A stretch of DNA of 33,044 nucleotides from Myxococcota bacterium (GCA_023150835.1 JAKLKB010000068.1:1-33044); one strand, 5' to 3'. Shown: positions 8,081 through 17,389, counted from the first letter of the stretch. The notes: generated by a model not told the origin, from the letters alone. Translations and numbers: made by a program.

Positions 8081-11047
8081 TCAAAACAGATCTTCGATCA
8101 TCTTGGCGGTGTGTGTGGCATCTTGGGCCGCATCCCAGAAAAATTGCTGCATCACAAAACCTGTTTTCTTGAGCTGGATCGTCACCCGTTTTCCTTGGGG
8201 CAGACGCAAGGTCAAAGGCGTTTTTCCTCTCGACTTTTTGTCGACAAAGACACGGACGCCCGCAGGCTGTGTGGTGATCCGAAGCGTTGCGAACGCAACA
8301 ACGGGCCTCTCCACAGGAGCGGGTTGAGGAGAAGGTTCACGTCTTGCTACGGGTTCTTCGCGCCTTGCTGCGGGTTCTTCGCGTCTTGCTGCGGGTTCTT
8401 CGGATCGTTCAGCAGGGGCACGATGCTGCGGCCCTTTTCGTTTGGCTCGAACAGGGCGTTTGTGGATCTTGTGATATTTGGGGGGGCTGCGTCGTGGACT
8501 CTGTGCTGCGGGTTCGTCTTCTTCGTCCTCTTTTTCGTCTTGTTTGGTTTCGGAGGTTTTATCAGACGGAGAAGTCGGATCTTGGGGGAGGTCTTTGATG
8601 CGAGACGGAGGAGAAAGAGGTCGTGCGTCTGGATTCTCTGTACCCGCATCGGAAGAGGCGGTAGGAAGGGTGGAGTCGACAGCCTTCGGAGCAATCGACG
8701 AAGGTGTTCGCGATCGGGTAGGTGAGGTCGGAGCTCCCCCATCCAAGGGAGACACAGAAGGTTTCGGATGCTGCGGTGCCTTCGCATCTTGTCTTGTGGT
8801 CGGGTCCGATCGGGGAAGATCTTTTTTGGCGGATGATTGGGTATCTTGTGCTGGTTGCCCACGCAATCGCGCCAGTCGACCGAGCAGGCTTTCTCCTTGG
8901 TAAGCGAGCCACAGATGCAACAACAGCACCGTCGCCACAACCCCCGACAGAAAGATCACCACGACGCCCACCCAAGATATCCCGCTTGCTTTTGACGAGG
9001 CGGTTTGTGCGTCATGTGGAATGGCAGCGATATCTTGCAACGAAGGCGAAGATGGATGGATCGAACGCACAGGAACGGCCTTTCGCTCACGCAGCTTTTC
9101 GGCGGTATCCATCGGAGCGTGCAAGGGCTTGGAGGCGTTGCGGAGTTCTTCTTGCCATGCGAGGGGATCGGCTTCGAGGTCGACTTGGGCCAACAGCACA
9201 TCGCTCGAAGAGTGCCGATCTTGCGGATCATTCGCGGATTGCGGAGCTTTGAGACGCGGATCTTCGGGCGACGAAGAGTCTTGCAGGCGGCTGTTTTCTT
9301 CGCGCAAGTAAGCGGGGATCGCCAAAGGCTCCATGACATAAGTCGGGACTTCTTCTTCATCAAGAAACGCATCGCTCGGGGCTTCGAGAGAGGTCAACAA
9401 GTTTTGTAGCGCAGGATCACGCAACTGGATCTTGTTGCGTTCTTTTGAAGAAAGAGCCGCCGCGAGTTGCTCGCTAGAGGGAAGGGGGATCTCACGAGGA
9501 GCAGCGATAGGCGGGAAAAGGATCGCATCACTCGAACTCGGCGGACGCAGCGAATCTCCCGAAGGCGTCCCAAGAGAGTCGGAAGATGCGGCGTGTTGTA
9601 GCTGTTCGGAGGACGAAGTACCTTTGTGCGAAGCGTCGCGAAGCGGCGTAGGGACGGGCGTAAACAAAGCCTCTTCTGCGTGTTCGTGAGGACCGGCTTT
9701 GTTGGCTTGAAGACGTGCGGTCTCACCTGCGCTGGGGTGGGTTTGGCGTTTGAGCGTATGTGTACCCTCAAACGCCGCTCCCATCGCCACCAAGCCCCCA
9801 GATGACTTCTCTCTTTTTCCTTGCAAGGATGCGGGACGAGCGGGCGACGGCAAAGGCGGGTGCATCGCAAAAGCTGACGGGGCCACCTGTGCGCCAAACG
9901 CCGAAGAGCCGATCGGCACAAGCGCAGGGTGGGCAGCAAGCATCACCCCACCCGTCGAGGCACCTGTCGGAGCGGCTTGGCTCTCCACAAAGGACATATC
10001 GCCTTGAAATGCGCTGTCTTCGAAGTCTTCGGACTCTGACGTATGCGCAAATACCGCACTGTGAACGGTCCCTTCCATCGCACGTTTGATCGCCTCAAGA
10101 AATCCCGTCACAGAGTCAAAACGATCTTCGGGTCGTTTCTCGATCGCGGTCATCACGGCTTGTTCGAGCGCAGAAGGAAACGGATGATCCGGCCAGATAT
10201 CCGAAAAGGGCGGAGGCATCGCAGAGATGTGCCGTCGAATCAGCTCAGGCATCGTCGGTGGATCCGCAGGATCGAGAAACGGCGATTGCCCCACCAACAG
10301 CTCGTACAAAATAATCCCAAGCGAATACAGATCGGCTCGTGCGTCGACGTCCTTGTTTCGGCACTGTTCGGGAGACATATACGCAGGCGTTCCCACAGGA
10401 GACTGCGTCAGTTGAAGCGAACGATCCCAATCGACGGGCTTTGCAACACCAAAGTCGAAGATCTTCACGAAGTACGGGTCATCTTTGCGTTGGATCAAAA
10501 AGACGTTAGACGGCTTGAGATCACGGTGGATAATCCCCTTGCGATGGGCCACTTCCATCGCTTCGCAGATCTGGCGAAAAACGTGCAACGCCAGATCGAC
10601 CCCCGGCACATCATCCAGTTCAAGTAAGAAATCTTCGAGTGTGATACCTTGTAGGTACTCCATCACATAGAAGTATCCGAGCTTTGGCTCTTCGCCAAAG
10701 TCATCATATACCCGCACAATGTGCTCATTTTCACGAGAAACGCTGGAAGTGGTTTGTACTTCTCGGCGAAAACGCTTCTCCATCCCGGGTTGCTTGAGTG
10801 CTTCGGACTTGATCACCTTGATCACACGCTCGCGATCCACATCCAACCAGATATGTTCCGCAAGATAAACCTTGCCAAAGCCACCCTCTCCAAGTTGCCG
10901 CAACAACCGATATTTCCGCGCCACCAGCGACAAAGGGAACTGACAGCGCGGACAAAAGGTAAACTCACCCGACTCCAATAGCTCACGCACTTGGGAGGTG
11001 TCAGAACCACAACTTGGGCAATTGGAATGATACAGTTCGCGAGACAT
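8081..11047 (-). CDS. Ser/Thr protein kinase with N-terminal zinc ribbon, one membrane helix and C-terminal PEGA domain
   Basis: 988 residues from the ATG at 11047, chosen because GGAAAG lies just upstream; a TTG at 11071 would add 8 residues. Domains: zinc ribbon C10-x2-C13 / C32-x2-C35; kinase about 46-320 with GEGGFGKV (53-60), K77, HRDLKPSN (174-181), DFG (198-200) and SPE (225-227); a long Ser/Pro/Ala-rich probably disordered linker (about 330-685); a membrane helix at about 690-713; a second Pro/Ser-rich linker ending in tandem EEPAARR repeats; and a PEGA domain at about 917-985 (ITTQPAGVRVFVDKKSRGKTP region). PEGA domains are surface or periplasmic beta modules, so the kinase likely faces the cytoplasm and senses envelope cues. 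A -35/-10-like promoter lies upstream at 11121-11149, so it may be transcribed separately from the HEAT-repeat gene. Ligand and substrates unknown. Confidence 0.92.
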   Translation of the reverse strand: MSRELYHSNCPSCGSDTSQVRELLESGEFTFCPRCQFPLSLVARKYRLLRQLGEGGFGKVYLAEHIWLDVDRERVIKVIKSEALKQPGMEKRFRREVQTTSSVSRENEHIVRVYDDFGEEPKLGYFYVMEYLQGITLEDFLLELDDVPGVDLALHVFRQICEAMEVAHRKGIIHRDLKPSNVFLIQRKDDPYFVKIFDFGVAKPVDWDRSLQLTQSPVGTPAYMSPEQCRNKDVDARADLYSLGIILYELLVGQSPFLDPADPPTMPELIRRHISAMPPPFSDIWPDHPFPSALEQAVMTAIEKRPEDRFDSVTGFLEAIKRAMEGTVHSAVFAHTSESEDFEDSAFQGDMSFVESQAAPTGASTGGVMLAAHPALVPIGSSAFGAQVAPSAFAMHPPLPSPARPASLQGKREKSSGGLVAMGAAFEGTHTLKRQTHPSAGETARLQANKAGPHEHAEEALFTPVPTPLRDASHKGTSSSEQLQHAASSDSLGTPSGDSLRPPSSSDAILFPPIAAPREIPLPSSEQLAAALSSKERNKIQLRDPALQNLLTSLEAPSDAFLDEEEVPTYVMEPLAIPAYLREENSRLQDSSSPEDPRLKAPQSANDPQDRHSSSDVLLAQVDLEADPLAWQEELRNASKPLHAPMDTAEKLRERKAVPVRSIHPSSPSLQDIAAIPHDAQTASSKASGISWVGVVVIFLSGVVATVLLLHLWLAYQGESLLGRLARLRGQPAQDTQSSAKKDLPRSDPTTRQDAKAPQHPKPSVSPLDGGAPTSPTRSRTPSSIAPKAVDSTLPTASSDAGTENPDARPLSPPSRIKDLPQDPTSPSDKTSETKQDEKEDEEDEPAAQSPRRSPPKYHKIHKRPVRAKRKGPQHRAPAERSEEPAARREEPAARREEPVARREPSPQPAPVERPVVAFATLRITTQPAGVRVFVDKKSRGKTPLTLRLPQGKRVTIQLKKTGFVMQQFFWDAAQDATHTAKMIEDLF

Positions 11048-11120
11048 CGTCTTTCCGAGCGTTCGCAACAACGCGATGGTTTACGATCGTGTGACAAAAC
11101 ACCCAATCCAAAAGAAACCC

Positions 11121-11149
11121 ACTCTAGAAGACACCATCCCTACCGTCAA
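11121..11149 (-). promoter_or_regulatory. Candidate sigma-70-type promoter for the zinc-ribbon kinase
   Basis: Reading the minus strand, TTGACG (11149-11144) is followed after exactly 17 bases by TAGAGT (11126-11121), giving 5/6 and 4/6 matches to the consensus hexamers. It lies in the 121-bp gap between the HEAT-repeat gene and the kinase start at 11047, leaving a leader of about 65 bases. Confidence 0.45.
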
Positions 11150-11168
11150 GAGGACGCATCCTTCCGCC

Positions 11169-12347
11169 TCAACAGAACAAGATATCTTCAAGCTGCGTGC
11201 GAAACGACGCAAACGACGAAGCATCGAGCGATTGCAACAGCGCATACAAACGCTCCCGCAACGGCCCCTCTTCGACTGCCAAAGCCCGTCGCAACGCCTC
11301 TTTCGCCTCTGTTGCCAACACACCCAACCGCGCCAACGCCTCGATCGCGTTCAAACGCACCCAATCCGAAGGATCGCACAACGCTTCCAACAACGGCCCC
11401 AACACAGCAGGCGTCCCGATCTCTCCCAACGCTTGCACGCGAAGCTGACGCACGTTTTCACTCGGAAATCCCTCACACCGCAACAGCGCAGGCAAACAAG
11501 CTTCCCCCAACACACGCGCTCGCGCTGGCACCCACACCGCGATATCCGACGCTGCGGCCCAATCCACCCATTGCTCGCCACCCCAATACACCTTTGCCCA
11601 ATCCTGCGCTCCTTGCGCCTCTTCATGCAACGTCAACACACACAACATCACCGCTGGGATATCTTCGCTTGGATCTTGGGACAACAGCCCAAACACCCGA
11701 CCCAACGCAGCCTCCGTCCCGCCAAAAAATTCTTCGTTCAGCATCGACCACAGATCCTCGATGATGCCGCCAAATGCCTCCGACAACCACGCCAGATGCG
11801 CCCCCAGATCCCGCGCTCCACTTTCTTTCGTATAGCCCCAAAACAACGTCTCCAACGACCAACGCAAAAACACCCTGCGTTCCCTCGCCAACAATCGATC
11901 CAGAATTCGCCCCGCTCTCAACCAACGCCATGCCCCTGATTCGTACCGACGCTCTAACAAAAAAGACCCCAATAACGAACGCACCGATCCCCAAGGCGTC
12001 CAAGGCTTTTCTTCGACAAAACGCACACGCGGCTCCAACAAGATCGCCCCCCTGCCTCGTGTTCTCCGACGTTCATACGCATGTAGCTGGATCTGCGAAG
12101 CATCAGGAACCCCCGTCTCACCCCGCCAATACGCCCTGCGCAAGATCACATACCAATATGCAGCCAAAGAGTCTCGAACGGGCAAAGCCCCCGTCGGTTC
12201 GTCTTCATCGTACGGGCAGAACTCCCCAAACGGCAGCGAAAAATACGGTCGCCCTTTCTCAAGCCAGCACCCAACCTCCGTATCTTCGGCCAAAACCTCA
12301 TGAAAACAAGCCCACACACCCGCATACTCGCCCATCCGTTTGTCCAT
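11169..12347 (-). CDS. HEAT-repeat-containing protein of unknown function
   Basis: 392 residues from the ATG at 12347, with GAGGAA on the minus strand 5-7 bases upstream; an in-frame GTG at 12350 is too close to that site. The C-terminal third shows HEAT/PBS-lyase-like helical repeats, e.g. LRVQALGEIGTPAVLGPLL and VRLNAIEALARLGVLATEA, followed by a shorter third unit. The N-terminal 250 residues are Trp- and Arg-rich and match nothing I recognise. No signal peptide or membrane segment is seen, so it is likely cytoplasmic. HEAT folds usually mediate protein binding. It precedes the PEGA kinase on the same strand (121-bp gap) and could be its partner, but the kinase seems to have its own promoter. 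Function not assigned. Confidence 0.8.
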   Translation of the reverse strand: MDKRMGEYAGVWACFHEVLAEDTEVGCWLEKGRPYFSLPFGEFCPYDEDEPTGALPVRDSLAAYWYVILRRAYWRGETGVPDASQIQLHAYERRRTRGRGAILLEPRVRFVEEKPWTPWGSVRSLLGSFLLERRYESGAWRWLRAGRILDRLLARERRVFLRWSLETLFWGYTKESGARDLGAHLAWLSEAFGGIIEDLWSMLNEEFFGGTEAALGRVFGLLSQDPSEDIPAVMLCVLTLHEEAQGAQDWAKVYWGGEQWVDWAAASDIAVWVPARARVLGEACLPALLRCEGFPSENVRQLRVQALGEIGTPAVLGPLLEALCDPSDWVRLNAIEALARLGVLATEAKEALRRALAVEEGPLRERLYALLQSLDASSFASFRTQLEDILFC

Positions 12348-12404
12348 CACACTTCCTCACTTTCTTTTTTCATCCACCCCCGCAACGTACAGACCCTCCC
12401 GATA

Positions 12405-12570
12405 GTTCGCGCCTCGCTGTTCTGCTGCTTGCACAAAGTCGAAGCATGTCGTCCCGCAACATGCCGCACAAGCCACCGCAGTTCGCTCCTCGCTGTTCTG
12501 TTGCTTGTGCGGCATCCGAGCCTGTCGTCCCGCAACGCACCACCCCAGCCACCGCAGTCCGCCCCTCGCC
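12405..12570. repeat. 76-bp tandem repeat, about 2.2 copies
   Basis: A 27-base block beginning GTTCGCGCCTCGCTGTTCTG at 12405 recurs at 12481 with two changes, and its first part again at 12557, all spaced 76 bases apart. Within each unit GTCGTCCCGCAAC and GCCACCGCA are also repeated. 76 is not a multiple of three, so it is unlikely to be coding. It is in the 458-bp gap between the divergent HEAT-repeat and epimerase genes. Confidence 0.7.
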
Positions 12571-12694
12571 CGCCTACCCTTGGCCTCTGGCTTGCGCCCA
12601 CAAGATGCACTACAACATCTCCCTCTCTTCGAGGACTTTGCCTACAAAATTGCTCCGCACACTTGAGAACCTACCTGACGACGACAACATTCCT

Positions 12695-12791
12695 GTCTCT
12701 TCGATGGCCTTGCCTACCCCACAAAGGTGGGTCATGTTCGCGGTGGGTTTCCCTACGAGTCTCTTCGATGGCCTTGCCTACCCCACAAAGG
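12695..12791 (+). repeat. Two identical 33-bp direct repeats immediately upstream of the epimerase
   Basis: 12695-12727 and 12759-12791 carry the same 33 bases (centre CTTCGATGGCCTTGCCTACC, ending CCCCACAAAGG), offset by 64 bases. A third, decayed copy (CTCTTCGAGGACTTTGCCTAC) lies near 12634. The second copy runs directly into the ribosome binding site of the gene at 12806, so the repeats are in its leader or promoter and may be protein- or RNA-binding sites. Confidence 0.65.
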
Positions 12792-12805
12792 AAAAGGAGT
12801 TCCAA

Positions 12806-13879
12806 ATGCCCGCACCTTCGGATATCCGCGTCTGTGTCACAGGAGCCGCCGGCTTTATCGGCACACACATCGTCCATCTGTCGCTACAGCGGGGTTATCG
12901 TGTTCGTGGCACCGTACGCGACGCAAACAACGCCAAAAAGATCCAGCACCTACGCGAAATCGCCCAAAAAACCCAAGGCGATCTCGAACTCGTTAGTGCC
13001 GATATCCAAGACGCCGATTCTCTGCTCCAAGCTGTGCGCGGATGCACTTGGGTTTGCCATGTCGCCTCGGCGGTTCAACTCCAAGCCAAAGACCCCCAAA
13101 AACAGATCGTTGATGTCGCTGTCCAAGGCACCCAAAACATCCTTCACGCCGTCACACAAGCCAAAGATGTCAAACGCCTGATCATCACCTCTTCTGTCGC
13201 TGCGATCTACAGCGATCTCCCCAAACCCCAACACCGATACACCGAAGCCGACTGGAACGAAACCGCCACCCTTCAAAGCAATCCCTACGCACTTTCCAAG
13301 ACACTCGCGGAAAAAGCCGCTTGGGATCAATGGAAAAAACTCCCAGAAAAAGACCGCTTTGATCTCATCACGATCTGCCCTGCCCTTGTATGGGGGCCTG
13401 TGTACACACAAGACCACCTCCGCACAAGCCCTGTCGTCCTCTTTGATGTCCTGCGCGGAAAATTCCCCGCCATCCCCAACTTTTCATGGGGCATCGTCGA
13501 TGTCCGTGACGTGGCCGACGCACATCTGCGCGCACTCGAATCCCCCCAAGCTTCCGGACGATACCTTTGCAGCCACCAATCTATCTGGCTGCACGAAGCC
13601 ATCGCCCAACTCAAACCCCATTTTCCCCACGTCCGCTTCCCTTCCCGCCGCCTCCCCGACTTTCTGATGTACCTCGTCGCCCTCTTTGACAAGCGCCTCT
13701 CTTTCTCCTTCCTGCGCCGAAACCTCAGCATCCAAACACTCTTCGACAACACCCGCATCCAACGCGATCTCGACCTCCACTTCCGCCCCCTCGACACCAC
13801 CCTCCGCGAGATGTGCCAATCCTTCTTTGATCGCGGCTTCCTATCCAAAGACCTCAAGCGAAATCCGAGAGATGTGTGA
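12806..13879 (+). CDS. NAD(P)-dependent epimerase/dehydratase, dihydroflavonol-4-reductase-like (extended SDR)
   Basis: 357 residues. The frame is open much further upstream but the ATG at 12806 has AAGGAG 6 bases before it and begins the Rossmann fold at once. Seen: TGAAGFIG (12-19) for NAD(P) binding, CHVASAV (84-90), ITSSVAAIY with S130, and Y161-x3-K165 in NPYALSK, all standard for extended SDRs of the DFR/3-beta-HSD group, which reduce ketones or oxidise sterol and sugar hydroxyls. WGIVDVRDVADAHLRAL at about 226-242 is the family's substrate-side motif. Length and order are normal, with no signal peptide. A hydrophobic stretch near FLMYLVALFD (about 285) is short. It stands alone on the plus strand, with unusual repeats upstream and a 9-bp tandem array directly downstream. 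Substrate not deducible. Confidence 0.88.
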   Translation: MPAPSDIRVCVTGAAGFIGTHIVHLSLQRGYRVRGTVRDANNAKKIQHLREIAQKTQGDLELVSADIQDADSLLQAVRGCTWVCHVASAVQLQAKDPQKQIVDVAVQGTQNILHAVTQAKDVKRLIITSSVAAIYSDLPKPQHRYTEADWNETATLQSNPYALSKTLAEKAAWDQWKKLPEKDRFDLITICPALVWGPVYTQDHLRTSPVVLFDVLRGKFPAIPNFSWGIVDVRDVADAHLRALESPQASGRYLCSHQSIWLHEAIAQLKPHFPHVRFPSRRLPDFLMYLVALFDKRLSFSFLRRNLSIQTLFDNTRIQRDLDLHFRPLDTTLREMCQSFFDRGFLSKDLKRNPRDV

Positions 13880-13888
13880 GCGAAGACC

Positions 13889-14120
13889 CGCCTCTTCCGC
13901 CTCTTCCGCCCCTTCCGCCCCTTCCGCCTCTTCCGCCTCTTCCGCCCCTTCCGCCCCTTCCGCCTCTTCCGCCTCTTCCGCCTCTTCCGCCTCTTCCGCC
14001 TCTTCCGCCTCTTCCGCCCCTTCCGCCTCTTCCTCCTCTTCCGCCTCTTCCGCCTCTTCCGCCTCTTCCGCCCCTTCCTCCCCTTCCGCCCCTTCCGCCC
14101 CTTCCTCCCTCTCCGCCCCT
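13889..14120. repeat. Imperfect 9-bp tandem array (about 26 units)
   Basis: Units of CTCTTCCGC / CCCTTCCGC repeat from just after the epimerase stop. All six frames read as low-complexity peptides (SASSASS, PPLPPLPPL, GGRGGR, EEAEEA), because the period is a multiple of three; none has a convincing start, binding site or non-repetitive body. Array length could vary between strains. Confidence 0.8.
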
Positions 14121-14130
14121 TCTTTTTCTG

Positions 14131-14185
14131 CCTTCTTTCCGTGCCTTCCGTGTTTTCCGTGGACTCTTCTTTTTGTACGTTTCCA
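14131..14185. repeat. Dispersed CCGTGCCTTCCGTG / CCGTGGACTCTTC motif, copy 1
   Basis: TTTCCGTGCCTTCCGTG, then TTTTCCGTGGACTCTTCTTT, matches segments at 22970-23005 and 25562-25685. On the minus strand each would read VHGKHGRHGKK-like peptides, but no real gene is evident. The rest of the 624-bp gap to the receptor contains the promoter and CRP-like site listed separately, and a 250-bp pyrimidine-rich leader in which I see no known riboswitch. Confidence 0.5.
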
Positions 14186-14196
14186 AATTTTAAGCG

Positions 14197-14225
14197 TTGA
14201 CAAACGAAAAGTGTTCTGTTTCACT
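14197..14225 (+). promoter_or_regulatory. Candidate promoter for the TonB-dependent receptor
   Basis: A perfect -35 hexamer TTGACA (14197-14202) is followed after 17 bases by TTCACT (14220-14225), a weak -10. The predicted transcript would begin near 14232 and carry a leader of about 270 bases. A CRP-like palindrome overlaps the predicted start. Confidence 0.35.
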
Positions 14226-14229
14226 CAAA

Positions 14230-14245
14230 CGTGATCTACGTCACC
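14230..14245. promoter_or_regulatory. CRP/FNR-family-like palindrome upstream of the TonB-dependent receptor
   Basis: cGTGATCTACGTCACc: GTGA and TCAC half-sites separated by six bases, as in the TGTGA-N6-TCACA consensus of CRP. It is nearly the same as the site at 17482-17497 upstream of the next gene, which raises the chance that both are real. Confidence 0.45.
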
Positions 14246-14503
14246 AAACCAATGCCCCGAGGTGGCCTTGATGTCACACATTCGCATCCCGCAGAAGCCC
14301 CCCCCACCGCCCTCTTCACTCCGTGTCCTCGCGTCTTGCGCCAACGCGACGCTCCACGATCCGCATCCGCCATATCCTCGCAACAGCGGCCTCTTCCACC
14401 TTGTGTCACTTTTTTTGAGAAATCGTTTTTTCCGTTCGGACATCCACGCACAAAAGAAGCCTTTTTCCGAGCCAAGTCGCCTCTCTTTTGCAACGGAGCA
14501 TCC

Positions 14504-17389
14504 ATGATGTCATCTCAACCAACCTTGCTTTTCTCTCGCAAAAGCTCGGCTCCACCGCCTTATTTGGCCGCAACTTCGCTCTTTTCTTTCTTGATCTTCT
14601 CGGTTTTCCTTTGCCTGCCGCTGCAAGCCCAAACCCCTCCCCCCAAAAAAGACCCCAAAACAGCCACCCCAACGCTCAAGGTGATCCACACACCCCTCAC
14701 CACAACCCTCGTCGGAAGCAGCCTCACCATCCGCCTCCAGATCCCCGACAACGAAGAGATCGACGAAGTGTACCTGTACTTTCGGCGCGCTGGCGAAACG
14801 GCTTTCCGCAACCAACGTATGACTCTGCGCGGGGGAGACACGTACAACGCCACCCTACAAAAGTTCCAAGTCGTCCAACCCGCCATCGAGTATTACGTTT
14901 CCGCCATCGACGTAAACAAAAAAACCCTCTTTCTGTTTGCCAACCCCAAAGCCCCTCACAGCGTCCGTGTGGTGACGCGCTTGAGCGCCGAAGATCGCGC
15001 AAAGGCCGAAAAAGCCGACGAAGACAAATCCACTCTCGACGAAGACCCCGACTCTTCCGCAACCGTTATCTCGGCGGCACGCCGCGAACAAAGCATCCAA
15101 AGCGCGCCCGGTATCATCACCGTTATCACCGAAAGCGAGATCCGCGATGGGGGTTGGCGCGATCTGCGCGAACTACTCCGATACTCCGCAGGAATCGACA
15201 TCAACGACGACGGACACAGCCCAGACATCGGTGTACGTGGTATCAACCCCAACCAAGCCTACGGCGACAAGATGATCATGCTCGTCGACGGCCATAACAT
15301 GGCGTGGCGCCAGTTCAACCGAAACCTCGTCAACCCCTCGTGGGTCAGCATCGACAACATCAAACGCATCGAGATCATCCGTGGTCCCGGGTCGGCTCTC
15401 TGGGGTGCAAACGCCCTCAGCGGCGTCATCAACATCATCACCAAAACCAACACCGACCTCAAAGGCTACAACGCCACTGCAGGACTCAACCCCCTCACCC
15501 AAAGCTATTTCCTCCGACTCCAAGGCGGCCAAGAACTCTTTGGCGGTATCACCTTTCGCGCCGCTTTCTCCCTCGACCAACTCCGCAACAACAGCACCAG
15601 CCTCTCTCCAATCTACGAGTTCCAAAAACTCAACAACTTCCGCTATTTCCCATCCAACATGGACGCCTACTCCCAAAACTTCTACGGGCAACTTTCATGG
15701 CGCGGCTTCAACCTGCGCTTTATGCAAAGCCGCTACGCCCCAAACGCTGTCTTTTCCGGTCAAAACTTGCTCTCCAACTCCAGCGTCCTCGGCAACAACG
15801 ACACCTTGCTGTCCACCGACCGCTACATCGTCCGCCTCTCTTGGACCGCTCTGCTCGGTGCATGGGGAACCTTCTCCTTGTGGGGAGCCTACGACAACTA
15901 CGGCTACAACAACGACGCCCGCCAAGGCGTCAACTCCCTCAGCAAGTTCGACTCCAGCGCAAGATTGCGCGGAAACTCCCCCAACTTCGGCGTCTATGAA
16001 AAAGAACAAGGCGGACAAGACCTCCGCTTCCAACGCTACTACCCCGCTTGCTCCGAGATCGACCGCGAAAGCGATACCCCCTGCATCAAGATCGCCACAG
16101 GAAATCGCGGTGAGCAGGTCTGTAGCGTCGTCGCCAACCCACGCCAAGAAGCCAGCCAAGGACAACAACTCCCATACTCTCCCTTCCTACCGAAAGAATG
16201 CCGCAACATCTACACAACAGGCCGATACAACACCCCCATCCGTGCCGCAGACAACCGCCTCGAAACAGGCGCACTCCTCAACGCCCAGATCGGCAACAAC
16301 TTCTCCCTCACCACCGGCATCGAGTTCGAATACCTCAACATGGCCGGCTTCTACTTCCCCGAATTCGAGTCCTACACCAAACCACCCAACTACATCAACA
16401 TCCACTTCAGCGGATACATCCAACTCCAATACAACCTTCTCAACTACGTCGAATTTACCGCCGGCGGGCGCTTTGACTACGACACCCAGTACAACTTTGT
16501 CGCCACCCCCCGCGCCAGCATCGTCGTAACACCCGGCGCAGGTACCTACATCAAACTCCTCTACGGTAACGCCTTCAAAGCCCCCTCCATCCAAGACCGC
16601 TTCCTCTTTATCGACCGCAACGCCATCCTGTTCGGAAACCCCGATCTACGGCCCGAATCCGTCCATACCCTAGAACTGCAACTCGGCTGGTATCGCCGTG
16701 GCTTGATGGCCGTCAGCCTCAACGGATACGTCTCCTTCTTCAATGACCTGATCAGCCCCGTCGTCCGCGACCGCTTCGATCCTTTCCTCGGTGAAACCCG
16801 TTGGAAAGAGCAAGTCGGTGGCGAACAAACTCTCCCCTCTCGCACCACCAACTTTGTCCAAAAAAACAACGCCGAACAGATCACCACCTACGGCGGCGAA
16901 TTCGAACTCCGACTCTTCCCTACCCGTAGACTCAATATCCTCGCAAGCTTCGGACTTTTCCTCGGCCAAGACAGCCAAGGAAAAGCCCTCCAATACGCCT
17001 CCACTTGGAAAGGCGCTCTCCAAGCCTCTTATCTCCTCCGCCTCGGTGACATCGGACTCTTGTTCTCCGCTGGTACCGTCATCACCAGCGGAAAATCCGT
17101 CCCCCGACAAGCCTTTGCCCTCGCTGACTCCCTACTCCCCGCCCAAGACGCCGCCAGCACACAAACCCTCCCCGTCCCCAGCTGGACCGCTGAAACCGAC
17201 CCCAGCACCGAAACCCCCCTCTACGTCAACACCTACGCCACCATCCAACTCCTCCGCTTACTCAAAAATATCGACCTCGGCGTCCGCCTCAGCAACTTCA
17301 TCAACCGCGACAACTACGATGCCGGAACCGTCCTCCTCTATCCACAACAACGCCTCGAACTCTACACTTGGCTGCGTGTCCGCATCTGA
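14504..17389 (+). CDS. TonB-dependent outer-membrane receptor with an N-terminal Ig-like extension
   Basis: 961 residues from the ATG at 14504 (ATG at 14507 is equally possible; GGAG at 14495-14498). A Sec signal peptide ends in LCLPLQA (cleavage after about residue 42). Residues about 55-160 form an extra beta-rich domain (DEVYLYFRRAG, AIEYYVSAID) of the kind seen before the plug in some deltaproteobacterial receptors. The plug is at about 185-315: SAPGIITVITESEI, LRYSAGIDI, DIGVRGI, LVDGHN and RGPGSALWGANALSGVINII. The rest is the beta-barrel, ending in an amphipathic strand LELYTWLRVRI. An extracellular-loop-like segment near 515-570 has four Cys, possibly disulfides. Such receptors import siderophores, cobalamin, glycans or other large solutes with TonB-ExbBD energy; the ligand cannot be read here. 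The solute-binding lipoprotein downstream shares a similar upstream site. Confidence 0.93.
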   Translation: MMSSQPTLLFSRKSSAPPPYLAATSLFSFLIFSVFLCLPLQAQTPPPKKDPKTATPTLKVIHTPLTTTLVGSSLTIRLQIPDNEEIDEVYLYFRRAGETAFRNQRMTLRGGDTYNATLQKFQVVQPAIEYYVSAIDVNKKTLFLFANPKAPHSVRVVTRLSAEDRAKAEKADEDKSTLDEDPDSSATVISAARREQSIQSAPGIITVITESEIRDGGWRDLRELLRYSAGIDINDDGHSPDIGVRGINPNQAYGDKMIMLVDGHNMAWRQFNRNLVNPSWVSIDNIKRIEIIRGPGSALWGANALSGVINIITKTNTDLKGYNATAGLNPLTQSYFLRLQGGQELFGGITFRAAFSLDQLRNNSTSLSPIYEFQKLNNFRYFPSNMDAYSQNFYGQLSWRGFNLRFMQSRYAPNAVFSGQNLLSNSSVLGNNDTLLSTDRYIVRLSWTALLGAWGTFSLWGAYDNYGYNNDARQGVNSLSKFDSSARLRGNSPNFGVYEKEQGGQDLRFQRYYPACSEIDRESDTPCIKIATGNRGEQVCSVVANPRQEASQGQQLPYSPFLPKECRNIYTTGRYNTPIRAADNRLETGALLNAQIGNNFSLTTGIEFEYLNMAGFYFPEFESYTKPPNYINIHFSGYIQLQYNLLNYVEFTAGGRFDYDTQYNFVATPRASIVVTPGAGTYIKLLYGNAFKAPSIQDRFLFIDRNAILFGNPDLRPESVHTLELQLGWYRRGLMAVSLNGYVSFFNDLISPVVRDRFDPFLGETRWKEQVGGEQTLPSRTTNFVQKNNAEQITTYGGEFELRLFPTRRLNILASFGLFLGQDSQGKALQYASTWKGALQASYLLRLGDIGLLFSAGTVITSGKSVPRQAFALADSLLPAQDAASTQTLPVPSWTAETDPSTETPLYVNTYATIQLLRLLKNIDLGVRLSNFINRDNYDAGTVLLYPQQRLELYTWLRVRI

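Noticed and set aside
11774-12805. Upstream extension of the epimerase frame
   Set aside because: It overlaps the HEAT-repeat gene on the other strand and the tandem repeats; the start at 12806 has a good ribosome binding site and begins the Rossmann fold.
13854-14186. Open frames in the 9-bp array reading GGRGGR or EEAEEA proteins
   Set aside because: They consist almost only of the repeat, have no ribosome binding site or non-repetitive domain, and are open in several frames because the period is a multiple of three.
14250-14503. Cobalamin or other riboswitch in the receptor leader
   Set aside because: No B12-box-like or other known riboswitch core is seen; the leader is mostly pyrimidine-rich.
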